Shown here piece by piece: positions 12,691 through 23,148 of a stretch of 64,000 bases of DNA. Where the stretch lies: NCBI GenBank assembly GCA_008692225.1, contig VICG01000004.1:1984501-2048500 (forward strand), written 5' to 3'. Source of the DNA: Monilinia fructicola (lineage: Eukaryota > Ascomycota > Leotiomycetes > Helotiales > Sclerotiniaceae). The position numbers were made by a program, and so were the translations under genes. The notes under the pieces were generated by a model, which made no database searches, was not told the origin of the DNA, and worked only from the letters and a program-made list of their open reading frames with translations. Every line of letters starts with the position of its first letter. Within the stretch, counting starts at the first letter, position 1.

Positions 12691-14929
12691 TAAGTAATGA
12701 GGAACGTAATGATCTGATGATACCCGATATTTCTTTTGGTTGCATTATCTATATTTCTTAATACATATGTCTTCTAAGTATCTATGGATATGGCTAGTTA
12801 CTGGTAGCTAGCAGAACAGGATTCTCTTGGGCTGGCTTGAAATCTTCTTTGCTTTAAACTGGGATTCGGGCTCGGGTAAAGGTTTCGCTACGGAATGAAA
12901 TGGATGATGGAATTGCTACACATCAATGACATAATTTTACCAAAGTTAACATTGACCCTCAAGTATTCCGCATCATAAACCCACCCCAACATGCATGCCA
13001 ACAAGGGTCCAGGGCAATTCTTACAACCGCAACTCCTACTATACTCTCCGAGTTTACGTATCAGGAGGATTCAGGAGCTCAGTATCTATTGTTCCCAATC
13101 TAGTATCCCCACAACTGATTCGATGTGACCCAGCCTGGATTAAGTCCACTATCCACGCCATCACCAAATCCCAATCCCAATCCCAATCCCCGAGTCCCCG
13201 AATACTAATCCCCGAGTCCCCGAATCCTAGTCCCCGATCGCGATCCCATCATGCGAGATAAGGCTGAGCTTAAGCTTCGCCTCTCTGCTTCTCGCCCCCG
13301 GCAGAACTCTCCGCACGATGAAACAAGGGTGCGCAACCCGCATATACGAACGCGTGCAGTACAGCACTGTATTCTGAGCATCCACTATCTCGACTCTCTG
13401 GGAGACTCCAGAGGAATCACGCATACGACTATTGTTCGCGGTCTGCGATACATACTCGCTAGCACGTTATTGTTGGGCTACCTGTAGGGGGAAGGGGCCG
13501 GTAGATAGTGGGTAGTGGGTAGTGAGCAGTCCACAAGCGAACATACATACGCATGCAGTAAGTACCCCTCCCTCCACTACTGCAAAACGTAACATACAGT
13601 ACATACAGTAGCACATTGCATAGAACGTACAGTAGCATAGAGCCCCCAATTGCAAACCGCGCAATGCACTCTGAAGGAATCGTCACCCTACCCAACCCCT
13701 CTCTTCGTTTCCCCCATCCGGTAATCCGAACATCAACCCCAAGTGAAGAAATTATAGTCTGTCAATACTGTACCACATCCCCCTGGGCCGCTCGAGCTCC
13801 TCGCCCCCTAGATACGAATCGATGATATAAAAGTCACAGCCTCCCACCTATTCACCTACTTAGAAAATAGAAAACAGAAAACACAAAAATACCATCATCC
13901 CCTCTCCCCTCTCCCACCTCTCACAAATCAAAGCTCATCGCCTCGCTCGAAAATCCAACAGCTAGCTAACAAGTGCTACTCCCAACATCTACACATGCAC
14001 CTCTCGCCCCCTCCGCCCCCAATATCACATCGCACATCGCACATCGCACAAAGCACAGTATAGCATAACATACATATATACATATATACATACATACATA
14101 CATACACATAACAATATAAAAGTATCCACCACCCCATCCACACACACCGTACACATACATACCCAACCGATCCCTTCGCCCCCTCCGCAAAAAAAATGAT
14201 AAAAAAGATATATAAAAAAATGATAACACCAATTACCTCTAGCGCTGCAGGTGGGGGATGTAAATATAAATAAAACTCATAATTCATAATTCAAAATTCA
14301 CACAAGTATATATATACTCGAGTACATCCACATAGATCCAACCACTCGAACCATCCTCCGTCATACCAGCTTACATATCTTCATCCCTTCATCCCTTCAT
14401 CCCTTCATATCTCTCAATAGATATTTAATACCATGTATTTATATAAGAAAGAAAAAAAGAAAAAAAGAAAGAAAGAATCGACTGAGTGATTGACTGATAA
14501 GGCATTATTTAATTATTTGATACAGTATTTTCTCTGGGAGGGTTGACGAGACGAGGTGAGAAGCGGGGAGGGGAGGGGTAGGGACTAGGTGATGAGATGG
14601 TCTAAGGAGCGATATACATATATTATTTATATATTGTGAAACAAATCAATAGAATATGTTGCTCTTCCTGAATTTTCGAGGGAGCTCTTTCTTTCTTTCC
14701 TTCCTCGTCGCCCCTTCCCTTCCCTCCCCTGCCCTTTCCTGTGATGGATGAGCTAAATGGGCAATCCAATGATTGCAGCCATTATCATCCATCGATCCAT
14801 TCATCCATCCCTTCCAATCCAGCCAATCCACCCCCAGTCGCAAAATGGTATCATATCAAGCAATTAATAAATCATATACAAAAAAGCCCCACCGCAAATA
14901 AACAAACGACAGCGCTGGAGTAACGAATC
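12691..14929. other. Convergent intergenic region with simple repeats
   Basis: This is the stretch between the 3' ends of the two paralogous membrane-protein genes. It has no supported gene. It contains CCCAAT / CCCCGAGT arrays (13168-13235), TA/CATA-rich runs (14065-14110), a CCCTTCAT triplet-like repeat (14380-14400), and GA- or GT-rich tracts. Several ACAGTAC-type palindromic words occur between 13350 and 13635. Confidence 0.5.
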
Positions 14930-16376
14930 CTAAACCGCATCACCTCTCCTCGCATCCTCGCTTGTGAGACCTCTCGCCCCCTCTCTACCATACCCCGGAT
15001 GTCCCAAAACAGGTGTGATGTTTTGATTCTGCACATTCTGCACGTTCTGCACGTTCTGCATGTTCTGCAACTCAATCTGATTTCTCTCATTCATTACTTC
15101 CTCCTCTTTCTTCCTCCTCGCCTTCTCTCTCGCCTTGAGTTTCTCTGCCATACTGCCTCCTCCTTGTCCAAAACTACTCTTTCGGTCCGTGGGCCACGGA
15201 TCCCCATTTGGATTTCGACCATTCGCATCTGTAGATGCGGTGGCCGGACTACTATATTGTGAGGAATACGGACTCAAATATACCTTTTCGCCCATGGGCG
15301 TTATAGGAGAATCTTCAATCGGTGTCATGATAGCCGGACCATTCTGATTGGCACTTTGAGGCTGTTGCTGACCCCAATAATTTGGCTGGAGTGGTTTTTG
15401 AGACGTCGGACTGTCGAAAAATCCACCCGAGCCCGACGTCATGTTTGAGACGGCGCTGTTGGTCTCGGCGATGGGGATGTGACCGCCGAGTCCATCGACA
15501 TCATGTGCGTTTTTTCCAAGCTGCATATCCGGTGTCGAGTTGATGTTGGCGAAGGATGCGACGACGACGTCGTCGTCCGTTGAAGATGATGCAAAATCCG
15601 GTGATAAAAAGTGCTAATACGATGATCCCTACTGCGACTCCGATTCGACCATTAAGGGAAAGCCCTGGGTAGGCTTTCCCGGCTACAGCGGTTGGAGTCG
15701 GGGATGTCATGTTGAGTTGAGTCGTGGAAAAAGGGGAGCCTTGAAGGATAAGGTTGAACCAGGTGCCGGTTGTTGATCGCACGCTCCGTATAAGAGAGTG
15801 TAAAAGTTATTCAGATAATATGTCGCCGTGGAAATTTTGAGACAGTTTTGACATTGTAGAATCTGATTCGTAGCGAGATCTGAGCAATAGCCATATTCAG
15901 ATTGGTCCTCCGTCGTCAGATTTCCATATTCGAAGGTATTTTTTCATGGGACCGCATGATAAAGATGTCATACATGGTGTATCCTCCGCCTCTGTGTTAT
16001 TTGGGAAACCGAAGAGGCACCAACTTATGGCATATCTCAAATTATCTATACACCCACCACATTAGTCACCATTTCCCACATGTATCCGAAGGAGGAAAAA
16101 CGTACACAAACCCCATTGCAAATCCGTTTCATTTGTCGAAGGATCAACAAAGGTACTCGACAATTGACAACCAACACAACCTGAATAAGTTGTTCCAATC
16201 AAGCTTGTATAGCTCGTATCCTGACACACGATATCATCAACGCCCAAGGTTCCTCCTAAAACATTCCCGCACTTCGGTGCACATGGTGAATTCGATAGAG
16301 CTTTCAAAGCACTTGTGGATTGTATGAATGAAGTGAGGAGGAAGAGGCTCGGGGCCACCATGGTTGAAGATCGCAT
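14930..16376 (-). CDS. Cys-rich single-pass membrane protein, paralogue B
   Basis: The start at 16376 (or the in-frame ATG five codons on) gives a signal peptide ending near STSALKALS. Exon 1 is 16376-16106; a GT-AG intron ends at 16046; exon 2 runs from 16045. The ectodomain follows paralogue A block by block: SPCAPKC, DDIVCQD, SGCVGC, then YNLRYAISWCLFGF, TPCMTSLSCGP, YGYCSD, CQNCL, YYLNN and GACDQQP. A Ser/Thr stretch, a transmembrane helix (IGVAVGIIVLALFITGFCII) and a RRRRRR stop-transfer follow. The tail is Pro/Gln/Ser-rich with a Lys/Arg/Glu helix and a QNV repeat. Unlike A, it has no intron before the third Cys block. Frame breaks fall in a six-T run at 15939-15944, near 15731-15742, and in a six-T run at 15510-15515. 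Losing one T in each of the two runs restores the reading. It is probably a plasma-membrane sensor or wall-anchored protein (inference). Confidence 0.6.
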
Positions 16377-18035
16377 CTTGTAGATATGTTTTATATGTAT
16401 ATTATTATATGTTGAGAGGATAACGAGAGTAAGGGATTTAGTGATGGGTGGTATATAAATTATCGGATCTTCGTCATTCAGATCTATTCCTTATCGTTTT
16501 ATCTCATCAAAGATCTTGTGTATCGTATCGTACGGCGGGAAGCAATGATGAAGATTTTGATTTTTTGATCTCGACCTGCAAGATCTACCTCATATCTCAT
16601 CCGAACGTCGCCGTTGTTTAGGTTGGGGATAGAAAGATTGTTCATTAATCAATCCTCTGTCGATGGAATATTCCAAAAGATATTAAGAAATTAAGAAAGA
16701 AAAGATATTCGTCCCACAACATTCGATGAATTCATTACAGGTAACTTTTTCACTTCATGAAGATGTTTGTATTCTTCGCGGAAAGATGACCGACATTCTT
16801 GTATCACGTTGGGGGAAAAAACTGGAGGTGATGGTGGAGTTATAATGTGAGTGGTACTTCGTATGTAAGAGTGTGCATGTGTGATGTGTGATGTGTGGAT
16901 GGGTGTGGATGGGTGTGGATGGGTGGGTGTGGATGGGTGTGGGATGGGTGTGGATGGGTGTGGATGGGATGGATCATGGATGTGGGTGGGTGTGTGTGTG
17001 TATGTGTGTGTGTGATAAGAATTGCAGTTGTGGTTCTGTTACTTCGACTGGTAATATGGATATGTACAGAGTACAGAGAGAGTATCTTGCTGTATTGTAT
17101 TCCTACTACAGACTACAAACTACTGACTACCGACTACTGACTACTGACTACTCATACCGTGCTAGCTAGCCGGTAGACGTGCATGGTATCGAGCATGTAC
17201 TCCGTACAGTACAGGAAGAATGTCTACTCCGTCCCGTCTACGGCTATTGTATCTACTATCTGCTCTGCATTATCCATGGATGTACAGTACAGCATGTTCT
17301 CCGCAACCAATTCCAATTCCTTCCCGAGTGCATCGATCACATAAGAGTCTGGCGGTTGAAAGAAGACAAGGGATCAAGGGGTCAAGGGGTCAAGGGATCA
17401 AAGGCTTGCTAGAAAGGTGTACAGAGTACGGAGTGAGGTACAGATAGTAAGAAGATGGATGGTAAGCAAAATCAACATACCGGGTATCCATGTAGAATAT
17501 GAGAATATGGATTGTTTTATCATATCTGCACATGGATTTATCGGATGTACGGAGCATCCTCTCTCATGAGCCTCATCTGATCAATATGATTGGATCTTTG
17601 ATTTTTTCCCATGTATTACTTGTACAGTACAGCTGGAGAGTTCCTAGGTATACTCCGTAATTACTTTGATAATTCAATCATGATCAAATCAAATCAAGTG
17701 ATCAAGTTCGATGATTGGTTAGAAACGAAAGCAATGAAGCGAGGATCAAAGCAGGGGATAAAAAAAGGTCCAATGGATTCCAGTTACAGTAGAGATCAGT
17801 AATATTAGTCATTTAACCTTAACCCAATTCAAATATAAAGTACTTATTACTTGCCTATTAGGTCGAATCAGATTGAACCTGCTCCTTGTCTCCTTCCCGA
17901 TCCTTCAACTATTGTAGGTGCAGGTGCTTTTGAGAAAAATGCATAGATACGTGGGCAGTATGAATATAATGGATAGGAATAATTAAAGCCATAGCCAGCC
18001 ATACTGTACAGAGTAGACACAATCAGTCATATCTA
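16377..18035. other. Intergenic region with GT-rich minisatellite
   Basis: This lies upstream of paralogue B and probably includes its promoter. No gene is supported. It holds the GTGTGGATGG array, CTACTGAC-type short repeats near 17105-17150, a GGTCAAGG run near 17375-17400, and repeated TACTCCGTA / GTACAGAGTAC words. Confidence 0.5.
16893..17015. repeat. GTGTGGATGG minisatellite and GT tract
   Basis: Tandem units of about 10-12 bases based on GTGTGGATGG run from about 16893 to 16972. They are followed by a GTGTGT tract near 16985-17015. Translated frames over it (WVWMGVDGW-type) are repeat artefacts. Confidence 0.8.
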
Positions 18036-18060
18036 CTTGGCGTTGTTTTGGGTCAATGCC
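18036..18060. repeat. Left terminal inverted repeat of the MITE
   Basis: A 25-base arm that pairs perfectly with 18265-18289. Confidence 0.85.
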
Positions 18061-18264
18061 AAGCTAAAAATCTACAAAATAGTATATGTTTTTAAATTCT
18101 TTTTTATATATTATAAAACTTCCATTTTTAAGAATTTAAATATACTAAACGTTTATTTTTTAACTTAATAATACTATAAAGCATTATTTATAATTTTTAA
18201 TTGGATTTGTTAATTTATTATAATTTTTTAAAATAAGTTACATTTTCAGTTGAATTTTTAGCCC

Positions 18265-18289
18265 GGCATTGACCCAAAACAACGCCAAG
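18265..18289. repeat. Right terminal inverted repeat of the MITE
   Basis: Reverse complement of 18036-18060, followed directly by the TA duplication. Confidence 0.85.
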
Positions 18290-18291
18290 TA

Positions 18292-19046
18292 ACGGTAAAA
18301 AGACGCTTCCAGGTTGAATTCAAATGTTTATTTTGGGGTCCAATATACAGATCAAATCTGAGTGTGCTTTATATATCAAAATTCCAACATTTGGCAATGG
18401 ATAGATATACTTGGAATGAATGTCTTAGAACTACCTCGGTACCTACTAGATTACTACCTAGATAGTATCATATGTTTCTACATTGATAAATGCTGATACT
18501 TTGTTTGCCGAAACCATCATCTAAGTCATCCCGTCTCCCTATTAACTCCCATATATATATATATACTAATCATACATACTCTTTTCGATCTCATCACAAA
18601 ATCATTCATTCAGCCCAATTCACGCTTCTAGACCAAAAAATCAATACTGACCCTTTTCCACCTGATCTTTCTTTCATTCATTGCTCTCCAATCATCTGAA
18701 TATCTTATATCACATCATTGCCATCAGGTTAGGTTTTGATGCCCGGGGGGGTTGGAGGGTTCGCTTAATAATACTGTACTGTAATTCATCTGTTCTTCAT
18801 CCACAGTGCCATCCTTGCCCTGCCAGCCAAACTGATCCGACCAATCATAATACTGTAGTTAGTCAATCAATTGGCCCCCGGTGCGGGCCGGTTGATAATA
18901 CTCATGCTGTTATACTCCGTATGTATGTGCACTGCCGTCTTACTTCAACCCTCTTTATTGGAGGATAAGAAATGATGAATCAGCAGGATCAGCCCCCAAT
19001 CGAATTTTTTATTCTTCTCTCCCGCCGCCTCTTGTAGACTGTACAT
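18292..19046. other. Spacer between the two transposons
   Basis: About 750 bases of ordinary composition with no supported gene. TACTCCGTA (about 18914) and ACTGTACTGTA-like (about 18774-18783) words occur. Confidence 0.5.
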
Positions 19047-19054
19047 AGCTGATG
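19047..19054. repeat. Left 8-bp target-site duplication AGCTGATG
   Basis: Identical to 20969-20976 and directly abuts the left end of the foldback element. Confidence 0.8.
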
Positions 19055-19075
19055 CACCCCATGCATATGATGTCT

Positions 19076-19124
19076 GGCCTTCTAAGGCTTTATCCTTAAG
19101 TTAAGGATAAAGCCTTAGAAGGCC
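19076..19124. repeat. Left subterminal 24-bp perfect hairpin
   Basis: A 49-base perfect palindrome: 24-base arms starting GGCCTTCTAAGGCTTTATCC around one central G. Confidence 0.9.
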
Positions 19125-19239
19125 GAAAATCCCGTAACGATAAGTATATGATTAATATATTAATAATTAAAATATTATTAATATAGTATTAGATAATATA
19201 AAATCTAATGACTAATTATATAATTTAAAATAAATTTAT

Positions 19240-19735
19240 CTTAAAAAATGAAGATTATCTTTAAAAAATGAAGATTATCTTAGAAAATAAAGATTATCTT
19301 AAAAAATAAAGATTATCTTAGAAAATAAAGATTATCTTAAAAAATAAAGATTATCTTAAAAAAATAAAATACTATTAATATAATATATAATAAATAATAT
19401 ATAATATATAATAAATTTATTTTAAAAAATCAAGTTTATCTTAGAAAATGAAGATTATCTTAAAAAATAAAGATTATCTTAAAAAATGAAGATTATTTTA
19501 GAAAATGAAGATTATCTTAAAAAATAAAGATTATCTTAGAAAATAAAGATTATCTTAAAAAATAAAGATTATTTTAAAAAAATAAAATACTATTATATAA
19601 TAATATAATAATATATAATATATAATAAATTTATTTTAAAAAATCAAGTTTATCTTAGAAAATGAAGATTATCTTAAAAAATAAAGATTATCTTAGAAAA
19701 TGAAGATTATCTTAAAAAATAAAGATTATCTCAAT
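19240..19735. repeat. AT-rich 18-base tandem units (AAGATTATCTTA type)
   Basis: Repeated units built on AAAATAAAGATTATCTTA occur in three blocks separated by TATAATA stretches. Related units in the opposite orientation (AAGATAAACTTAGATTTT) occupy about 20643-20793. Confidence 0.85.
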
Positions 19736-19740
19736 AAAAT

Positions 19741-19902
19741 ACTATAATATAATAATATATATATATAATATATAATATATAATATATAATATATAATATA
19801 TAATATATAATATATATAATATATATAATATATAATATATAATATATAATATATAATATATAATATATAATATATAATATATATATATATAATATATATA
19901 TA
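19741..19902. repeat. TATAATA microsatellite
   Basis: A long run of TATAATA/TATATA units inside the foldback element. Confidence 0.85.
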
Positions 19903-20418
19903 AATTTATTTTAAAAAATCAAGTTTATCTTTAAAAATGAAAATTATCTTAAAAAATAAAGATTATTTCAAAAAAAAAATGTTATTAATATAATAATAGA
20001 TGATATAAATTTTTTTAATTAATTATATAATATAATATAAATTTATTTTGAAAAAATCGAATTTATTTTTAAAAAAAGATTATTAACTAAATATAATAAA
20101 GATTTTATTTATTTTAAAGAATAAGCTTTTTTAAAATTTATAGTTTGTTTTTAAATAATATATTTTATATTTAAATTTAAAATTTATTATATAATTTAAG
20201 TTTTCATTTTTGAAAAAAAATTTCTTATATATATTTTAAATTTATATAAATAATATAAATAATTAATTTATAAATAATTAATTTATATAAATATTATATT
20301 TTTAATATAAGTTTTTTAAAAAATATTTTTTTAGTAAATAATAATAATAAATAATAATAATAATACAAATCTATTTATTTATTATTTTATTCGTTTTATT
20401 TTAAGATTGAGAATAAGG

Positions 20419-20470
20419 TTAGGGTTAGGGTTAGGGTTAGGGTTAGGGTTAGGATAAGTTGGGGTTAGGG
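20419..20470. repeat. Interstitial telomere-like (TTAGGG) repeats
   Basis: Five perfect TTAGGG units (20419-20448), then one TTAGGA, then TTGGGG and TTAGGG. TTAGGG is the telomere repeat of filamentous ascomycetes. Here it is internal to a transposon. Confidence 0.9.
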
Positions 20471-20471
20471 T

Positions 20472-20643
<172 letters not shown>

Positions 20644-20898
20644 AAGATAAACTTAAATTCTTAAGATAAACTTAAATTCTTAAGATAAATTTAAATTTTT
20701 AAGATAAACTTAGATTTTCAAGATAAACTTAGATTTTCAAGATAAACTTAGATTTTCAAGATAAACTTAGATTTTCAAGATAAACTTAGATTAAGTAATA
20801 TAATTAGTCATCAAATGATCTATTATTATATTTATTATTATATTAATAATATTTCATTTATTAATATATTAGTCATATATTTATCGTTACGGGATTTC

Positions 20899-20947
20899 GG
20901 CCTTCTAAGGCTTTATCTTTAACTTAAGGATAAAGCCTTAGAAGGCC
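20899..20947. repeat. Right subterminal 24-bp hairpin
   Basis: The counterpart of 19076-19124, with one C-to-T change in an arm (TATCTTTAA against TATCCTTAA). Confidence 0.9.
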
Positions 20948-20968
20948 AGATATCATATGCATGGGGTG

Positions 20969-20976
20969 AGCTGATG
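20969..20976. repeat. Right 8-bp target-site duplication AGCTGATG
   Basis: Identical to 19047-19054 and directly abuts the right end of the foldback element. Confidence 0.8.
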
Positions 20977-22211
20977 AGTGAGTGGCATGATGTTCCTTCG
21001 TACTGTACTGTACATTCTCCACTACAAATAATCCAACAATACAGGACCTATCCATTTGGACCTCATCCTGTAACTAACTATGTATACAATCCACAGCCAC
21101 GCAACTGTTATCTGAGTCAGCTAAGACATAAACAGTCAAATTTGTTAGATTTTTACTCTCATACGATTCGAATCATCCGAGCCGTCATCCCTCAATCACA
21201 TCTCCTCCATTGTGATTCTACTGTATCCCCGATGGCGCTTATTTCTCGAGGGTGGGGTGACATGAGAATCAGATCCAGGTCTTTGACTTCGGAAGACGTT
21301 GATATAGCCAATCTAATCCGATCCGATCCAATCCCATCCATTCCATATCATTCCAAAGGTGTCGTTTCTCATGAACTTTTCCGCTCTGTGAAACAGAAAC
21401 TTCTGATTCGCAAACCTCTTTCATGCCACGGCGCTACAACCAAACTCCTGGGTTTTCGCCTCGCATTGTATACCCACAGTACATATATTTGACCCCACCA
21501 CTCAAACTCAATTCATCCGGTCGCATCAATATTAGTGATTGAATGCAACATCAAATTCCTTCCCACTTGCGATTATCAAGATTATGATCGACAGCTACTT
21601 GTTCATCACGGAGTGCCATAAAGCATGGGGATCTCTAAGCGACCTAGAGCTACAAGATGAGCATTGTCTTTCGGCAATGATCATAGAGTTTACTTTAGAA
21701 CACACGAGTTACGCGCCGTTTGTTCTGCACCAACCGTCACAAATTGGAGAACTGCCTAGTATGTCTTCTGCGCCGTGCGTTCCTTACGTTTAAGCTCGAG
21801 TAAGCTTTGTAAGCGAAATATTCCTCGTAGTTCCAGGAGATTTAACCGCTTGGGAATGAGGCTTTTGTTCTTGGGAAGCTTGTTTGTACCATGGCCCCGT
21901 ATAATCATTAATTGTATGATGTCAAACACATGTTGCGATAGACAGACATACTTGGTGGAAATTTAATTCCACAGATTGGGACTCAAAACCCGCGATATAT
22001 CGTGAAGGTATATGAGATGTTTTTTAGGTGAAGTTCAAGCCGAATTGAAACTTTTTAAATGGGATCATCTTGTTGTATATATCTGATTGAGTTGAAAATG
22101 TAGCTATCGAGGATTTCATTCTTATCGCATAGTTCAACCTTCACTTACTGCCCTGCTTGATGGTGTCATATCCCCAGTCATTCCATCTTGTAAAGAATAT
22201 GCGCCTACTAT
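20977..22211. other. Intergenic region between the transposon and the AA9 gene
   Basis: There are open frames of up to about 170 codons, but none shows recognisable domains, and codon composition looks random. No supported gene. A Zn- or DNA-binding signature was looked for and not found. Confidence 0.45.
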
Positions 22212-23148
22212 CTAGCCAGTAAAGACTGCAGTTGGTCCTGGTATAGTGTATGAGGTTATGGTTTGATAAATATTGATCAATATTCCCGGATCTGTTGCCG
22301 AATATGCACCTGGAAATGATACCCCAGTGGGATTCTTTGTTCCGGAACCCGTTACATTGAGTTGGAAACAAGACATGTAGAGCTGGGCGCCTCCTAAAGA
22401 ACCTGCTACATGCAAAGCAATAACCTCTGCGCGTAGCAGATAAGCACCCGGGGCGAGTGTTGATGGAATGATGAAAGATCTTTTTCCGCAATTGGCGTTT
22501 AGTGTTTGCTGCATGTTCGCGTTAGCCTCACGTTCCTATCAAATACTTCCCAAGTTGGGAATTAGTTGAAGAGTCGCTTCAGGTCAAAGAAAGGGGAATG
22601 CATACCGTACCCCACCACTGGCGTGTCACATTATATCCCTCCTGATCAACTTTGAACCATGAGCCCGAACCAGTATCGGTCGCAGCATTGGAGACCTTGG
22701 ACATGTAAAGAATTACTGGCCCATAGTGAGCACCACCTATGGCTTCATTGGCACATGATCGATCTCCTGGTTGTTGATGCATCTCTACAGTTACATTTCC
22801 GCCAGCTTGGTATTATCATCAGCTCGAGAAAGGTCCTCGCGGTTGAGGTTGACCCACCTGCCACGGTACAGATTCCAGCTACACCAACTGTACCACCGAC
22901 GTTGCATCTGGGCACATGGTAAGTATGCTATCTTCAACATACCAGAGGGAAAGGTTGAATGAAACTTGGCAAGAGACATACCGCAAATCAGTTGAAGTCA
23001 GATCGGTGACGGGACTATTGCTAGGAGGTAACCGAACACAACTTCCAACTTGGTCAACCCCATTTATCCAAAGTTCTTGAAATGTAGCATGGCTCATAAC
23101 TATTGCCATGACATTCAACAAAACTAATACAATACTCGAACTTCTCAT
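22212..23148 (-). CDS. AA9 lytic polysaccharide monooxygenase
   Basis: A secreted copper enzyme that cleaves cellulose (and for some members xyloglucan) by oxidation. There are four exons: 23148-22982, 22907-22858, 22805-22606 and 22535-22212. All joins are GT-AG and close the frame, giving 246 residues. The signal peptide (MRSSSIVLVLLNVMAIVMS) ends just before His (HATFQELWING), which would be His1 of the copper-binding histidine brace. The second brace histidine is in GGAHYGPVILYM. The axial Tyr with its partner Gln is in GAQLYMSCFQL. Cysteines in GSCVR, LRCNVGG, NANCGK and YMSC fit the conserved disulfides. There is no cellulose-binding module or linker, so it is a catalytic-domain-only form. 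It is one of the few frame-clean genes here and sits about 1.2 kb from the foldback transposon. Confidence 0.93.

Larger units (their letters stand above)
18036..18289. mobile_element. 254-bp MITE with TA target duplication
   Basis: The left end reads CTTGGCGTTGTTTTGGGTCA and continues to ATGCC. The right end is its exact reverse complement over 25 bases, with imperfect pairing for about a dozen bases more. The dinucleotide TA flanks both ends (18034-18035 and 18290-18291), as expected for Tc1/mariner-type insertion. The interior is AT-rich and non-coding. The first mismatch between the arms (AA on the left, GG on the right) is of the C-to-T/G-to-A type that RIP produces. It is a non-autonomous element; no transposase is present. 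Confidence 0.82.

Noticed and set aside
16888..17169. Frame rich in WVWMGVDGW repeats
   Set aside because: It is a direct translation of the GTGTGGATGG minisatellite.
20419..20470. Chromosome end
   Set aside because: The TTAGGG array is short, internal to a flanked transposon, and unique DNA follows on both sides.
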